Part shown: piece by piece, positions 25,156-35,506 of the stretch
Layout: every line of letters starts with the position of its first letter
How positions within the stretch are numbered: the first letter of the stretch is position 1
NCBI GenBank assembly: GCA_049115575.1
Contig: JAGDZU010000003.1
Span: forward strand, 1 to 61,192
Source: JAHEKB01 sp049115575
GTDB taxonomy: Bacteria > Bacteroidota > Bacteroidia > NS11-12g > UBA9320
Length of the DNA stretch: 61,192 bases
Reading direction: 5' to 3'
Translations under genes and position numbers: made by a program
Notes under the pieces: generated by a model
The model's input: only the letters and a program-made list of their open reading frames with translations
What the model was told of the DNA's origin: nothing
Database searches by the model: none

Positions 25156-27348
25156 TTAATTTGCAACATCGCTCATGAATTGTATTTGAAATATCTTCAT
25201 TTCTTCATGAGTGAACTCTCCGCCAAACTCGTCAACGGCCTCGTCTATGCTGTTTGAATCAGTTCCTTTGAAATAATCATATATTTCATCTTGCCCTTCT
25301 TCGTCCAGTAATTCGTCTATGTAATAAACTAAGTCTACCTGTGTGCCTGAATAGACAATTGCCTCTAATTCATCAAGAAAATCAGTGAACTCCATTTTCT
25401 GTCCTTTGGCAATATCTTCAAGTGGAACTTTCTTATCTATATTCTGAATGATGTGAATCTTTTTGGCACTCTTATTAACCACCGACTTCAGAACAAGATC
25501 GTCTGGTCTTTCTATATTGTTCTCTTCAACGTAGGTTGAAATCAAATCAATAAACGGCTTCCCAAATTTTTTGGCTTTGTTTTTACCAACTCCCGTAATG
25601 TTCTCCATTTCTTCCATGGTCATAGGGAACTTAAAAGCCATATCCTCTAGTGATAACTGTTGGAATATCACATATGGAGGCAATTCCATTTCATGAGCAA
25701 CATCTTTCTGCAGCTGTTTCAATTTAGCAAGCAGCTCTTTATCATATACTGCTTCCACTTTGATTCTTTCAAAGTCCTCGTCACTCACTGAGCTAAACTC
25801 GCGATCTTGTGCTACTTCAACCTTGGTTGGAGATTTAATAAACTGCTTGCCGAGTTCGCTTATGGATAGCAAACCATATTGCTCAATATTTTTGATGATC
25901 AGATTATTGACTTGGGCATAACGAATCAGAGTTTTCCAAAAATTTGGTCCTTGCTCCTTACCAACTCCAAACAACTCGTTCTCGTGGTGCTTATAGGCTT
26001 TAACATCTTGTGACGCCTTACCTGTTAGTAGCTCTATTATATGTTTAAGTCCTACTTTTCCCGCTGTGTAGTCTATGCTCTTTAGAACATAGGTTAATTC
26101 CTGCGTTACATCTTGAGTTTCCCTTGGATTTCTGCAGTTGTCACACATTTTGTTGCAGTCTTCCACTTTGAAGTTCTCTCCAAAATAATGCAGGAGAGAT
26201 TTTCGCCTACACTGCGAAGATTCTGCGAAATAGGCCATCTCTGAAATGAGTTGGGTGCCTATTTCTCTTTCTGCAACCGGTTTGTCTTTTAAAAACTTTT
26301 CTAGTTTTTCTGTGTCTTTGGGATTGAAGAACAACAAACAGTCACCTTCCAAACCATCTCTACCAGACCTGCCCGTTTCTTGATAATAGCCCTCTAAAGA
26401 TTTTGGAACATCATAGTGAATGATAAACCTCACATCTGGCTTGTCAATTCCCATGCCGAATGCAATAGTTGCCACTATTACATCAATATCTTCCATCAGA
26501 AACTTATCCTGATTTCCTGCCCTGGTTTTAGCATCTAGTCCCGCATGGTAAGGAAGAGCATTAATACTATTGGCTTGGAGTATTTCCGCAATTTCTTCGG
26601 TTTTCTTTCTGCTTAAACAATAGACTATCCCACTCATGTTCTTCCTCTTGTTCACAAAAGAAATGAGGTCTTTCATTGTTTGCGCTTTACTCCCTTTCGG
26701 CTGTACTTCGTAATATAAATTGTTACGATTAAAAGAAGATTTAAAGACTTGAGCATCTTGCATATTCAGATTTTTCTGAATATCGAGTTGAACTTTAGGA
26801 GTGGCAGTTGCAGTTAGCGCCATCATTGGCACTTCGTCAATCTCCTTTACTATTTGCTTTATACGGCGGTATTCCGGTCTGAAGTCGTGACCCCATTCAG
26901 ATATACAGTGGGCCTCATCTACTGCCACAAAACTCACTCCTACAGATTTTAAGAAATCTATCGTTTCGTCTTTCTTAAGAGTTTCAGGAGCTACATATAA
27001 CATTTTTGTCTTACCCTCAGACACATCGCTTTTTACCTTAGTGGCTTGAGTCTTCGTTAAGCTCGAATTCAAAAAATGTGCAATGGAATCACTTTCTCCA
27101 AAACCTCTAATTGCATCTACTTGATTCTTCATCAATGCAATGAGCGGCGAGATGATTATAGCTGTTCCTTCGCTAATAAGAGCGGGTAACTGATAGCACA
27201 AAGACTTTCCTGCTCCGGTTGGCATGATAACAAAACAATCTTCTCCTTTGAGGACAGTCTGAATAACTTCCTCTTGCATTCCCTTAAATGAATCAAACCC
27301 GAAAAACTCTTTTAAACTCCCTTTCAGATCCACAGCTTCCTTAATCAT
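25156..27348 (-). CDS. recQ: ATP-dependent DNA helicase RecQ
   Basis: 730 residues with the full RecQ layout. Motif 0 FGFDSFKGMQEEVI, Walker A MPTGAGKSLCYQLPAL (about 42-57), DEAH box AVDEAHCISEWGHDFRPEYR (about 140) and motif VI YQETGRSGRDG form the helicase core. The RecQ zinc-binding region has cysteines in SSQCRRK and in CNKMCDNC. A winged-helix RQC domain follows, then an HRDC domain around residues 530-610, with about 110 extra acidic residues at the end. It unwinds DNA in recombination repair and fork restart. Confidence 0.96.
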   Translation of the reverse strand: MIKEAVDLKGSLKEFFGFDSFKGMQEEVIQTVLKGEDCFVIMPTGAGKSLCYQLPALISEGTAIIISPLIALMKNQVDAIRGFGESDSIAHFLNSSLTKTQATKVKSDVSEGKTKMLYVAPETLKKDETIDFLKSVGVSFVAVDEAHCISEWGHDFRPEYRRIKQIVKEIDEVPMMALTATATPKVQLDIQKNLNMQDAQVFKSSFNRNNLYYEVQPKGSKAQTMKDLISFVNKRKNMSGIVYCLSRKKTEEIAEILQANSINALPYHAGLDAKTRAGNQDKFLMEDIDVIVATIAFGMGIDKPDVRFIIHYDVPKSLEGYYQETGRSGRDGLEGDCLLFFNPKDTEKLEKFLKDKPVAEREIGTQLISEMAYFAESSQCRRKSLLHYFGENFKVEDCNKMCDNCRNPRETQDVTQELTYVLKSIDYTAGKVGLKHIIELLTGKASQDVKAYKHHENELFGVGKEQGPNFWKTLIRYAQVNNLIIKNIEQYGLLSISELGKQFIKSPTKVEVAQDREFSSVSDEDFERIKVEAVYDKELLAKLKQLQKDVAHEMELPPYVIFQQLSLEDMAFKFPMTMEEMENITGVGKNKAKKFGKPFIDLISTYVEENNIERPDDLVLKSVVNKSAKKIHIIQNIDKKVPLEDIAKGQKMEFTDFLDELEAIVYSGTQVDLVYYIDELLDEEGQDEIYDYFKGTDSNSIDEAVDEFGGEFTHEEMKIFQIQFMSDVAN

Positions 27349-27467
27349 CTATCTCTACTGTTTATTGTGCATCCGGCTGTGTGATTTAGTTAGCCAGACA
27401 TTATTGATACTAATATAATACTTCTTTCAGGATTCTATAAAATAAATTTAATTTGCATGCAAAAAGC

Positions 27468-28433
27468 TTGCTAACCGACAGCAAAATTCTAGAAATCGCT
27501 AAAGAGACTATCCGTCTTGAAAGCGAAAGCGTAGCGCAATTAGGCGAAAAAATCGATTCAGATTTTACTCAAGCCGTTCGATCAATACTGGACTGTGAAG
27601 GAAGAGTTGTGATTACCGGTATTGGTAAAAGCGCGATTATTGGTCAAAAGATAGTAGCTACCTTAAACAGTACTGGAACCGCATCTATGTTCATGCACGC
27701 AGCAGATGCAATTCACGGTGACTTGGGTATGATTAGAAAAAGTGATGTTGTGTTATGCATTTCTAAAAGCGGCAATAGCCCAGAAATTAGAGCTCTGATT
27801 CCATTGCTTAAGCAATCCAGCAACGTAGTAATAGGAATGACAGGAGATCTCAATTCTGAATTGGCTACCAAATCAGATATTGTTTTGGATACTACGGTTT
27901 CTAAAGAAGCTTGCCCAAACAACCTGGCCCCAACTACAAGTACAACTGTACAGTTGGTTATGGGTGATGCACTGGCTGTTGTTCTACTTAGTTGCAGAGA
28001 TTTTAGCGAAGCTGATTTTGCTAAATATCACCCTGGAGGAGCTCTGGGAAAAAAGATTTACCTCAGAATTGCAGACATTGCGGTTCAAAATGCACAACCT
28101 ATAGTGAATGAAAGTACCCCGCTTAATGAGTGCATAATTAAAATTACCGAAGGAAGAATGGGAGCGGCGATTGTGTTAAACAATCAAGAAGTAAAAGGAA
28201 TTATTACAGACGGAGATTTGCGTCGTATGCTAACAAAAACAGATGACCTCAAGGGTTTAACTGCCATTGATGTAATGACTCCAAACCCATTGACCATTGC
28301 TTCAAACGCATTAGCGGTAAAAGGGGTAGAATTAATCAATGAGAATAAAATCAACCATCTTATAGCTGTAGACAATGAACAGTTTGTAGGAATAGTGCAT
28401 ATACAAGATTTAATGAGAGAAGGACTACTATGA
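27468..28433 (+). CDS. kdsD: D-arabinose-5-phosphate isomerase (KpsF/GutQ family)
   Basis: About 321 residues. An SIS domain with GIGKSAIIGQKIVATLNSTG, AIHGDLGMI and CISKSGNSPEI is followed by two CBS domains (about residues 205-320). It turns ribulose 5-phosphate into arabinose 5-phosphate for the Kdo of lipopolysaccharide. Start choice is open: the frame begins at TTG 27453, but that codon overlaps a -7-like TTAATTTG, and TTG 27468 fits the usual family length better; there is no in-frame ATG. Its end overlaps the manC-type gene by 4 bases. Confidence 0.92.
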   Translation: MLTDSKILEIAKETIRLESESVAQLGEKIDSDFTQAVRSILDCEGRVVITGIGKSAIIGQKIVATLNSTGTASMFMHAADAIHGDLGMIRKSDVVLCISKSGNSPEIRALIPLLKQSSNVVIGMTGDLNSELATKSDIVLDTTVSKEACPNNLAPTTSTTVQLVMGDALAVVLLSCRDFSEADFAKYHPGGALGKKIYLRIADIAVQNAQPIVNESTPLNECIIKITEGRMGAAIVLNNQEVKGIITDGDLRRMLTKTDDLKGLTAIDVMTPNPLTIASNALAVKGVELINENKINHLIAVDNEQFVGIVHIQDLMREGLL

Positions 28434-29512
28434 ATGCTGAAAAAACATATGTATTAATACTGGCTGGTGGAATTGGCAGTAGATTTTGGCCATTGAGCAG
28501 GGAAGAAAATCCCAAGCAATTTCAAGACATTTTAGGCACAGGGCAATCCCTAATTCAAAGTGCCTATGACAGGTACAGAAAACTAGTATCTGCTGACCAT
28601 ATTTATGTAATCACTAATCACACCTATGTTGATTTAGTGAAGGAGCATCTGCCAGAATTAAAAGACAACCAAATACTGGCTGAGCCCTTTGGAAGAAATA
28701 CGGCGCCTTGTATAGCCTATGCCGCGCATAAAATTGTGGATTTGGATGACGATGCTTTAATGATAGTTGCCCCTTCTGACCATTTAATTCTAGATGATGA
28801 AAACTTTGTTTCACAGATGGAAAAAGCTATGTGGTTTGCAGAAAGGAATGATGCTTTAATCACCCTTGGTATTAAACCACACAGACCTGACACAGGCTAC
28901 GGCTATATACAATTTCAAGAGAAAGAGTCGTCTGACGGAATTAACAAAGTCATTACCTTCACAGAGAAACCTCCTATTGAGATGGCAGAGAAGTTCGTTG
29001 CGAGCGGTGACTTTTTGTGGAATTCTGGAATGTTTATTTGGAGTGTCAAAAGCATCTTGAATGCCTTAAATGAGCACCTTACTGAGTTAAATCTAATTTT
29101 TAATGAGGGCAACGGAGCATACAATACTAAAATTGAGAAAGATCACATTCTTAAAATCTATGAGAGGCTCAATCCTATTTCAATAGACAATGGCGTTTTA
29201 GAAAAAGCTGACAATGTTTATGTTCTTCCTTCTGATTTTGGTTGGAGCGATTTAGGTACTTGGAAAAGCGTAGCAGATAGCACTGCAAGTGAGAATGATA
29301 ATAAAGTACAGAAAGCGATTTTATACCCTATTGACTCTAAGAACAATCTTGTAGTCTCTAGCCGTGATAAACTGATAGTGCTAAAAGATATTGATGATCT
29401 TTACATAATAGACACCGAAGATGCATTACTCATCTGTAGAAACGATCAAGAACAAGAGATTAAAAAAATAGTTGGTGCTATTAAGGACGAATTCAAGGGA
29501 AAATTCAGTTAG
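28430..29512 (+). CDS. manC: Mannose-1-phosphate guanylyltransferase
   Basis: 360 residues, the short form without the C-terminal isomerase domain. The nucleotidyltransferase signature LILAGGIGSRFWPLSREENPKQF is at the N-terminus; APSDH (about residue 114), TFTEKPP and GDFLWNSGMFIWS mark the sugar-binding site. It makes GDP-mannose from mannose 1-phosphate and GTP for surface glycans. Coupled by a 4-base overlap to kdsD and followed after 6 bases by the SGNH hydrolase gene. Confidence 0.93.
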   Translation: MNAEKTYVLILAGGIGSRFWPLSREENPKQFQDILGTGQSLIQSAYDRYRKLVSADHIYVITNHTYVDLVKEHLPELKDNQILAEPFGRNTAPCIAYAAHKIVDLDDDALMIVAPSDHLILDDENFVSQMEKAMWFAERNDALITLGIKPHRPDTGYGYIQFQEKESSDGINKVITFTEKPPIEMAEKFVASGDFLWNSGMFIWSVKSILNALNEHLTELNLIFNEGNGAYNTKIEKDHILKIYERLNPISIDNGVLEKADNVYVLPSDFGWSDLGTWKSVADSTASENDNKVQKAILYPIDSKNNLVVSSRDKLIVLKDIDDLYIIDTEDALLICRNDQEQEIKKIVGAIKDEFKGKFS

Positions 29513-29518
29513 TATTGA

Positions 29519-30712
29519 GTGATCATAAGAAGCGCTATAATTCTCATATTAGTTCTAGCAAGTAGTTGGACGGGTATACGTTCAGCTGAAACATCTAAAG
29601 TGTATGATTCGGCGAAGAATACAATAATCAATGATGTAGCCCTTTACCCCTTTTTTAAACAACTTGACAGTTTGCTAAAGCTCAAGAATGGCAAGGTTAA
29701 TGTTGTTCATATTGGGGACTCACATATTCAGGCAGATTATTTCAGCGGGCAGGTGAGAAGAAGATTGCAATCCATGTTTGGCAATGGAGGAAGAGGATTT
29801 GTGTTTCCCTATCAAATTGCCAATAGCAATAGCCCTAATGATATAAAAGTACAGCATCAAGGTGAATGGATGAGCAATAGCATAATGAAAGGCTATGAAT
29901 TTGCAGAGATAGGCGCAAGTGGCTATGTAGTTAAAGCAAAAGACAGTGCGGAGTTTCTTTTGTACCTATCCAATAAAGGAAAAAGTACTAATTCATTTAA
30001 CAAACTCACGGTATTTCAAACTGGCGGGCAATTTATTCCTGTGAATGAACATCTTGAACCGCTTGCTGTTGCGCTTGGAGGATCTAATCATCTGCCTTAC
30101 GCCAGCTATTTATTGAGCGAGTATCACGACAGCATACGAATGATTGCTAGAGCTTCTGGCAACCAAGACGTTCAACTGCACGGATTGTCATTTGAAAATA
30201 CGCAGCCTGGCTTGGTCTATCATTCCATGGGAACCAATGGGTCCAGTACATTACACTATTTGAGAAGCACTGAATTTTCTAAACACATAGCTTCATTAAA
30301 GGCAGATTTAGTCATCGTTTCTTTTGGCACCAACGATTGCTATTTGCCTTATTCCAGATTTTGCTCCAGTTGTGCAACAGACCGATTTAGAACCATTATC
30401 TGGAAGATAAAAAAGGAATCTCCCAATGCCACCATATTGCTCACCACTCCTGCAGATCATTACTACAGAAGGCGGTATGACAATAGAAACCTCTGGTACT
30501 TGAGAAAATCTTTGAAGAGATTAGCTGAAGAAGAAGGTGTTGCACTATGGGATCTTTATGACATTATGGGTGGCGAAAGATCCATAGTAGAATGGAGAGA
30601 TAATGCTTTGGCCAGACGAGATTTAATCCATTTTACCAAAGATGGTTATCAATTACAAGGTAACTTGCTTTTTCAAGCGATTATGGATAGCTACGAAGGC
30701 AGATTCAATTAA
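29519..30712 (+). CDS. SGNH/GDSL-type hydrolase, probably a polysaccharide O-acetyl-handling protein
   Basis: 397 residues from a GTG start 6 bases after manC. A signal peptide or anchor (IIRSAIILILVLASSWTGIRSA) exports it to the periplasm. SGNH blocks are visible: block I NVVHIGDSHIQADYFSG (catalytic Ser near residue 69), block III VSFGTNDCYLP (about 265) and block V DLIHFTKDGYQL with the Asp-x-x-His pair. Its stop overlaps the start of an AlgI-like MBOAT gene by 1 base. SGNH plus MBOAT pairs are known from alginate and peptidoglycan O-acetylation (AlgJ/X with AlgI, PatB with PatA), so this protein probably transfers or removes acetyl groups on a surface polysaccharide. Confidence 0.85.
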   Translation: MIIRSAIILILVLASSWTGIRSAETSKVYDSAKNTIINDVALYPFFKQLDSLLKLKNGKVNVVHIGDSHIQADYFSGQVRRRLQSMFGNGGRGFVFPYQIANSNSPNDIKVQHQGEWMSNSIMKGYEFAEIGASGYVVKAKDSAEFLLYLSNKGKSTNSFNKLTVFQTGGQFIPVNEHLEPLAVALGGSNHLPYASYLLSEYHDSIRMIARASGNQDVQLHGLSFENTQPGLVYHSMGTNGSSTLHYLRSTEFSKHIASLKADLVIVSFGTNDCYLPYSRFCSSCATDRFRTIIWKIKKESPNATILLTTPADHYYRRRYDNRNLWYLRKSLKRLAEEEGVALWDLYDIMGGERSIVEWRDNALARRDLIHFTKDGYQLQGNLLFQAIMDSYEGRFN

Positions 30713-32220
30713 TGTTTGAGTTAGACCACATATTCAGATATACGCAAAACAGCCCATTACTGTTCAGCCAGTACTTATTCCTTTTTCTCTTTAGCGTCAT
30801 GTTCGTTGGTTTTACCCTCGTTCACAAAAACCTGAGGTTAAGAAATTTCTACTTACTGCTTTTTAGCTTATTCTTTTATTATAAAAGTGGTGGTCTGTAT
30901 TTTAGCCTACTCATCTTTTCTACCCTTGTAGATTATGGTACGGGCTTTGGTATTTACAGAGCCAAAAAGAAGGCCTTTAAGAAGTTCTTTCTGGTTCTGA
31001 GTCTGTTGTCCAACTTGGGGTTGCTTGCCTTCTTTAAGTACTCCTATTATTTCGTTGACCTAGTGAACCAGCTTTTTGCAACGGACTTCAAAGCGGTGAA
31101 CTTTTTAGCGGTTCTTTCCAATGACTTTTTTGGTAGTCAATTTGACATTTTTGATATTATTCTACCCGTAGGTATTTCCTTTTATACCTTCCAGACACTT
31201 AGTTATAGCATAGATATTTATCGGAACAAGATCAAACCCTGCGACAATATTTTTGATTTCGCATTCTTTGTTTCTTTTTTCCCTCAATTGGTTGCAGGAC
31301 CCATTGTGAGGGCAGCAGACTTCCTCCCTCAAATAAAGAAACCCTATAACGTAAGCCAGAAAGAAATGGGCATAGGTGTATTTCTCATTATTACAGGGCT
31401 GTTTAAGAAGGTTTTCATAAGCGATTACATCAGCATCAACTTTGTAGATAGAGTCTTTGACAATCCTGAGCTCTATAGTGGATTTATGAACTTAATGGGA
31501 GCCTATGGTTATTCTATTCAGATCTATTGTGATTTCTCTGGTTATTCAGACATGGCTATTGGTCTAGCGGCTCTTATGGGCTTTAAGTTACCCATCAATT
31601 TCAATTCACCTTATAAAGCTCAGAACATTACTGATTTTTGGAGACGATGGCATATATCCCTTTCAACCTGGCTCCGAGATTATTTGTACATCTCAATGGG
31701 CGGCAATAGAAGAGGAAAAATTAGAATGTATTTCAATCTTATGATGACCATGTTGCTAGGTGGCCTATGGCATGGTGCTGCAACCAAGTTCATCATATGG
31801 GGCGGTCTACACGGAGTAGCTTTGGCTTTTCACAAGCTATGGATGAAGTATGTGAAAATATCTTGGGGAGGTTTTGGAAAAGTATTGGCAGGCCTTTTAA
31901 CTTTTCATTTTGTTGTTTTCTGCTGGCTTTACTTTAGAGCCGCGGATGTGCCTACTGTAAAGCTCATGCTACAAAGCATTGCTTACGATTTTAATTGGGC
32001 GGGTATTCCGGACAGGTTCGGTGGCTATTGGAAAGTGTTTGCAGTAATTGCCTTTGGATTTGTTATACATTTAATTCCAAGCAAATGGAAAGACGAACTT
32101 AAATGGTGGTTTGCAGCAACTCCTCTTTATGTGAAAGTAATTGCCTTTGTACTTGTGATCTTTGTGACTTATCAAGCCACTTCAGCAGAGATTCAACCCT
32201 TTATTTACTTCCAATTTTAG
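30712..32220 (+). CDS. MBOAT family O-acyltransferase (AlgI-like)
   Basis: 502 residues with about ten to twelve membrane helices. The MBOAT core is clear: PQLVAGPIVRAADFLPQ (about 195), NITDFWRRWHISLSTWLRDY with YISMGGNRRG (about 302), and LLGGLWHGAATKFIIWGGLHG holding the catalytic His (about residue 350). It would move an acyl group across the inner membrane to the neighbouring SGNH protein. The 1-base overlap with the SGNH gene supports a two-part acetylation machine. The end overlaps the convergent surface-protein gene by 4 bases. Confidence 0.93.
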   Translation: MFELDHIFRYTQNSPLLFSQYLFLFLFSVMFVGFTLVHKNLRLRNFYLLLFSLFFYYKSGGLYFSLLIFSTLVDYGTGFGIYRAKKKAFKKFFLVLSLLSNLGLLAFFKYSYYFVDLVNQLFATDFKAVNFLAVLSNDFFGSQFDIFDIILPVGISFYTFQTLSYSIDIYRNKIKPCDNIFDFAFFVSFFPQLVAGPIVRAADFLPQIKKPYNVSQKEMGIGVFLIITGLFKKVFISDYISINFVDRVFDNPELYSGFMNLMGAYGYSIQIYCDFSGYSDMAIGLAALMGFKLPINFNSPYKAQNITDFWRRWHISLSTWLRDYLYISMGGNRRGKIRMYFNLMMTMLLGGLWHGAATKFIIWGGLHGVALAFHKLWMKYVKISWGGFGKVLAGLLTFHFVVFCWLYFRAADVPTVKLMLQSIAYDFNWAGIPDRFGGYWKVFAVIAFGFVIHLIPSKWKDELKWWFAATPLYVKVIAFVLVIFVTYQATSAEIQPFIYFQF

Positions 32221-35200
32221 TCTACCCGAATAAGTTGCTTTTGCATTAATCCATTCTTAGATTCCATTCTTAGAATGTACTGACCACTCGTTCCCTGCCA
32301 GTTCAAAAGCACTTGAGTTCCATCATTTTGCATTTCTAATGCAACTTCTTTACCTGTCATGTCAGACAAGCTGAATTGCCAATCAGACCAATTCAAAGGT
32401 GCTCTAAGCTGCACCAATTCCCCTCTTCTTGAAGGGTTTGGAAATGCCTCCACATCTAAATGTTGCAGTTCTGAGATATTTAATAAAAGAGCTATTGCAT
32501 TAGAGGCTTCACTCTCGCATTCTGCATTACTAGCTTTAGCGGTATAACTCCCAGCAACTAGCACCTTAAAACTATCTGACTGCATTAAAAACGTGTCGTT
32601 CCTATACCAATTAACATTGGGCTCATTAGCATAAAGGGTGTAGTTGACTCGGTTAATTGTGGGTATAGAAGGTGTCTTGGAAATATAAACCTCAACTTGG
32701 TCTGAGCTATTACAGCCAAACGCATTTTCAAAGCTATAATTCAAAACTATAGTGTCTGTTAATCCATTAAACACTATGTATTTAGTGGTGTCTATATTCA
32801 ACCAAAACCAAGGATTTGATGTTGCAGAGCGGTCTTCTATCAGAGAGGCAAAATCGTTGCCATTGCATTCGAGGCAACTCCACGTATATAATGCACCTGA
32901 TTCAGATTTTGGGCTATTTACTAGCTCTTGAAACAGGTCTATTTCCTTTTCAGATTGACAATAATGATGGCTTGATAAATCTAAGCTTGGCAAAGGATTC
33001 ACCTGCAGCCATACAGAATCCGAAACCATACAAGGCGTATTTGGATTATCATATTCATAACTTAGGTAAGCAAAGGTTGCAATGCTGTCGCACATGCTGT
33101 TTGCTAGCAGTTTGTTTTGTAGTACTGAATTGGGGTAAGAATGATTTGCCCATAGGCCACCAACAGAGTCATCAGCACCTAGAAGCGTACTTAATTCAAG
33201 TTCTAAATCACAACAGATATCAATTACCGTAGGAAGGTCTAACTCTTGGGCCTCATATAGGCCAATAGTCACATCTGTACTTGATGTACATTGATTGGAG
33301 TCTTCAACCTCTAGTTCATATATACCCGAACTATAAACCGTGCGATATCTGTCCGTGGAAAAATCATCCCATAGAACAGATGAGAAATCTCCGGCATCAA
33401 GCACTAGACTATCTTCACACAACTCTTGGTTGTTCAGAGAAATTACAGGCGATTCATGAAACTTCACATATGTACTCACTAGTTCTTTACAACCAAATGA
33501 GTCGATCAAATTGACTCCTATTGCGCCATTTTGAACTATGTCTATAAAAGTATCTGTTGAACCTGTGCTCCAAATGTTGGACTGAAAAGCATCGCTCACT
33601 TCCATTCTCAAGGTATCTGGGCATGAAAATGTTGAATCACCCCAAATAGGAAAATAAGCTGGGTATGTTCCAATAGCTACCGTTTGGGTAGATACGCACC
33701 CATCTGAGCTGCTAGCCACTAAATCAAAGGTGTCTATTACTCCTGCTTGATTGTTTGCCAATGACAAATAATAGCTGGTGGTGCTTATAGTGTCTCCGTT
33801 CTTGAGCCAGTTGAAAGCATATGGATATTGACCATTAAGGCCTGATGCAGCTAGATTCAGGTTATGGCCTCTGCAGACCATAGTATCTCCCAAACTTAAG
33901 TGCGCTTCGAACAGAGACGGAATTACTATTGTATCATAGTATACTGTAGGGCAATTGTAGGGATAGTTATTGATGGTATGTTGTACTATGTATGTTCCGC
34001 TTCTATTCAAAATAAGAGTATCTCCCTGACTCATACTTAGGAAATTTAACGATGATTTGAACTGAGCAACATTTGAATTATTAACTATTTGGCCTGTTGT
34101 ATCTAAAACCAGCCATCTGTACGATACAGCACTGCCAATACTTGCGCTATCTACTATACTTGAAATATCATATTTGCCACAACCTAAATCCCTCATCACT
34201 ACAGATGTTTGCGCTTTCTTCTTTACTAATATTGAAAAGGATCTTGAACTTACAGAATTCAGTGGTTTTGCATTATCTCTGGCTTGTACAGTGAACCTAT
34301 ATGGTAAGCTACTTGCTTGTCCTATTTTAGGAGTCCAACAAAATCTTACTGTTTGCAGTCTTGCCGATGGATTAACTATATTGAAACTAGAGCCAGGAAT
34401 TCCACTAAACCATTCAAGTTTTACTGTATCAGGTGGAGGCGATGACTTTGGTGGAGGAGGTATGAAAACTTTATCATCAGAAGTAATGTTAAAGCAAAGC
34501 TGTGAGCCTTCACAGACATTATAAGAAAATGGGCCATCAATTTCTGGAGGGTTATTATCTGGGCATGATTTAGTTACAAAATCTTTATCTAGCCTCGTTA
34601 TCCCAATTTCCTGATAAACACCAAAACTATCTTTCCTCCATTCCTTTATGGAAATTACTGCAACTGTAACCTCATCACACTTAGTTGGTGTATATATAAT
34701 ATCTCCAGTTTCGTTATCTAAATAGAGTCCAATAGGAGGATTTGCGTTGTGGTTATGATATGGAAATTGTAGCGAACCAGGATAGTAAACTTTGAACGGT
34801 TGATTGTACGCATAGCCCCAACCATAGCTGCCAGAAGTGGTTCTGCTCGTCATTGGTAAATCCCATTCATATGAAATGGAATCTCTATCTAATGAGTCTA
34901 TTGCACCTACACTGAAATACACGGGTTGATTGCAGCATTGAATCTGTGGCCACTCTTTTGACACTTCAACTGATGAATTTTCTGGTGCCTTACATAAATC
35001 TAAAATGCTATAATTATAATGATTCCCTGTAGGTCCTGAGTTAATAGCACTATTTCTACAACAGGCGGAAATTTCAAAATAGATGATGCATGCGTTTTTA
35101 TAAACTGAAAATGAAGTGTCATTGAAGTCAACAGTGTCTACATAAATATGCCTTTCAATCCCTTCGCCAGTTCCATAAGTATTTGCTGGAACACATCCTC

Positions 35201-35465
35201 CTGAAGCGCTGGCATCTACATATGTTATTTCTTCAATGGACCTCAGAGTTAAACTTAATGTCTTTGACCCTATAGAATCTGCGTATATAGAACAAGAATT
35301 ATTGGTTGTCGATATCGCAATTCCTCTACAATCGCGATAACGTTTAACAATTACCTCGTACTTGAGTTCTCCAATCTGTTTGTAATGAATGCTACTCCCA
35401 TTTATGTGAGTAGCTTGACTCTTCGTTAGAAAAAAGCTCAGTAGAAAAAGAAAACCAACTCTCAT
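32217..35465 (-). CDS. Giant T9SS-exported surface protein, paralogue A
   Basis: 1082 residues. A signal peptide ends in SQATH. The N-terminal 400 residues carry the family pattern shared with the two relatives in this window: YRDCRG, QCCNQPVYFS, a YYPGSL segment followed by PPIGLYLDNETGDIIYTP, EWRKDSFG, and CPDNNPPEIDGP. After that come Ig/PKD-like beta repeats, and the last 85 residues are a T9SS type A sorting domain (AFPNPSRRGELV, then QYILRM). It should be a cell-surface or secreted adhesin-like protein rather than an enzyme. Paralogue B lies 41 bases upstream on the same strand. Confidence 0.85.
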   Translation of the reverse strand: MRVGFLFLLSFFLTKSQATHINGSSIHYKQIGELKYEVIVKRYRDCRGIAISTTNNSCSIYADSIGSKTLSLTLRSIEEITYVDASASGGCVPANTYGTGEGIERHIYVDTVDFNDTSFSVYKNACIIYFEISACCRNSAINSGPTGNHYNYSILDLCKAPENSSVEVSKEWPQIQCCNQPVYFSVGAIDSLDRDSISYEWDLPMTSRTTSGSYGWGYAYNQPFKVYYPGSLQFPYHNHNANPPIGLYLDNETGDIIYTPTKCDEVTVAVISIKEWRKDSFGVYQEIGITRLDKDFVTKSCPDNNPPEIDGPFSYNVCEGSQLCFNITSDDKVFIPPPPKSSPPPDTVKLEWFSGIPGSSFNIVNPSARLQTVRFCWTPKIGQASSLPYRFTVQARDNAKPLNSVSSRSFSILVKKKAQTSVVMRDLGCGKYDISSIVDSASIGSAVSYRWLVLDTTGQIVNNSNVAQFKSSLNFLSMSQGDTLILNRSGTYIVQHTINNYPYNCPTVYYDTIVIPSLFEAHLSLGDTMVCRGHNLNLAASGLNGQYPYAFNWLKNGDTISTTSYYLSLANNQAGVIDTFDLVASSSDGCVSTQTVAIGTYPAYFPIWGDSTFSCPDTLRMEVSDAFQSNIWSTGSTDTFIDIVQNGAIGVNLIDSFGCKELVSTYVKFHESPVISLNNQELCEDSLVLDAGDFSSVLWDDFSTDRYRTVYSSGIYELEVEDSNQCTSSTDVTIGLYEAQELDLPTVIDICCDLELELSTLLGADDSVGGLWANHSYPNSVLQNKLLANSMCDSIATFAYLSYEYDNPNTPCMVSDSVWLQVNPLPSLDLSSHHYCQSEKEIDLFQELVNSPKSESGALYTWSCLECNGNDFASLIEDRSATSNPWFWLNIDTTKYIVFNGLTDTIVLNYSFENAFGCNSSDQVEVYISKTPSIPTINRVNYTLYANEPNVNWYRNDTFLMQSDSFKVLVAGSYTAKASNAECESEASNAIALLLNISELQHLDVEAFPNPSRRGELVQLRAPLNWSDWQFSLSDMTGKEVALEMQNDGTQVLLNWQGTSGQYILRMESKNGLMQKQLIRVD

Positions 35466-35506
35466 GCTTATATAATTAGACCCATATTACAACTAATTGG
35501 TTGCAA

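Noticed and set aside
27349..27452. Riboswitch or structured leader before kdsD
   Set aside because: The 104-base spacer is AT-rich with no conserved riboswitch core that I could recognise; it most likely just holds divergent promoters.
32816..33232. 138-residue plus-strand open frame inside paralogue A
   Set aside because: Antisense to a well-supported T9SS protein, with no start signal or domain; shadow frame.
34174..34524. 116-residue plus-strand open frame
   Set aside because: Antisense to the conserved N-terminal half of paralogue A; no independent support.
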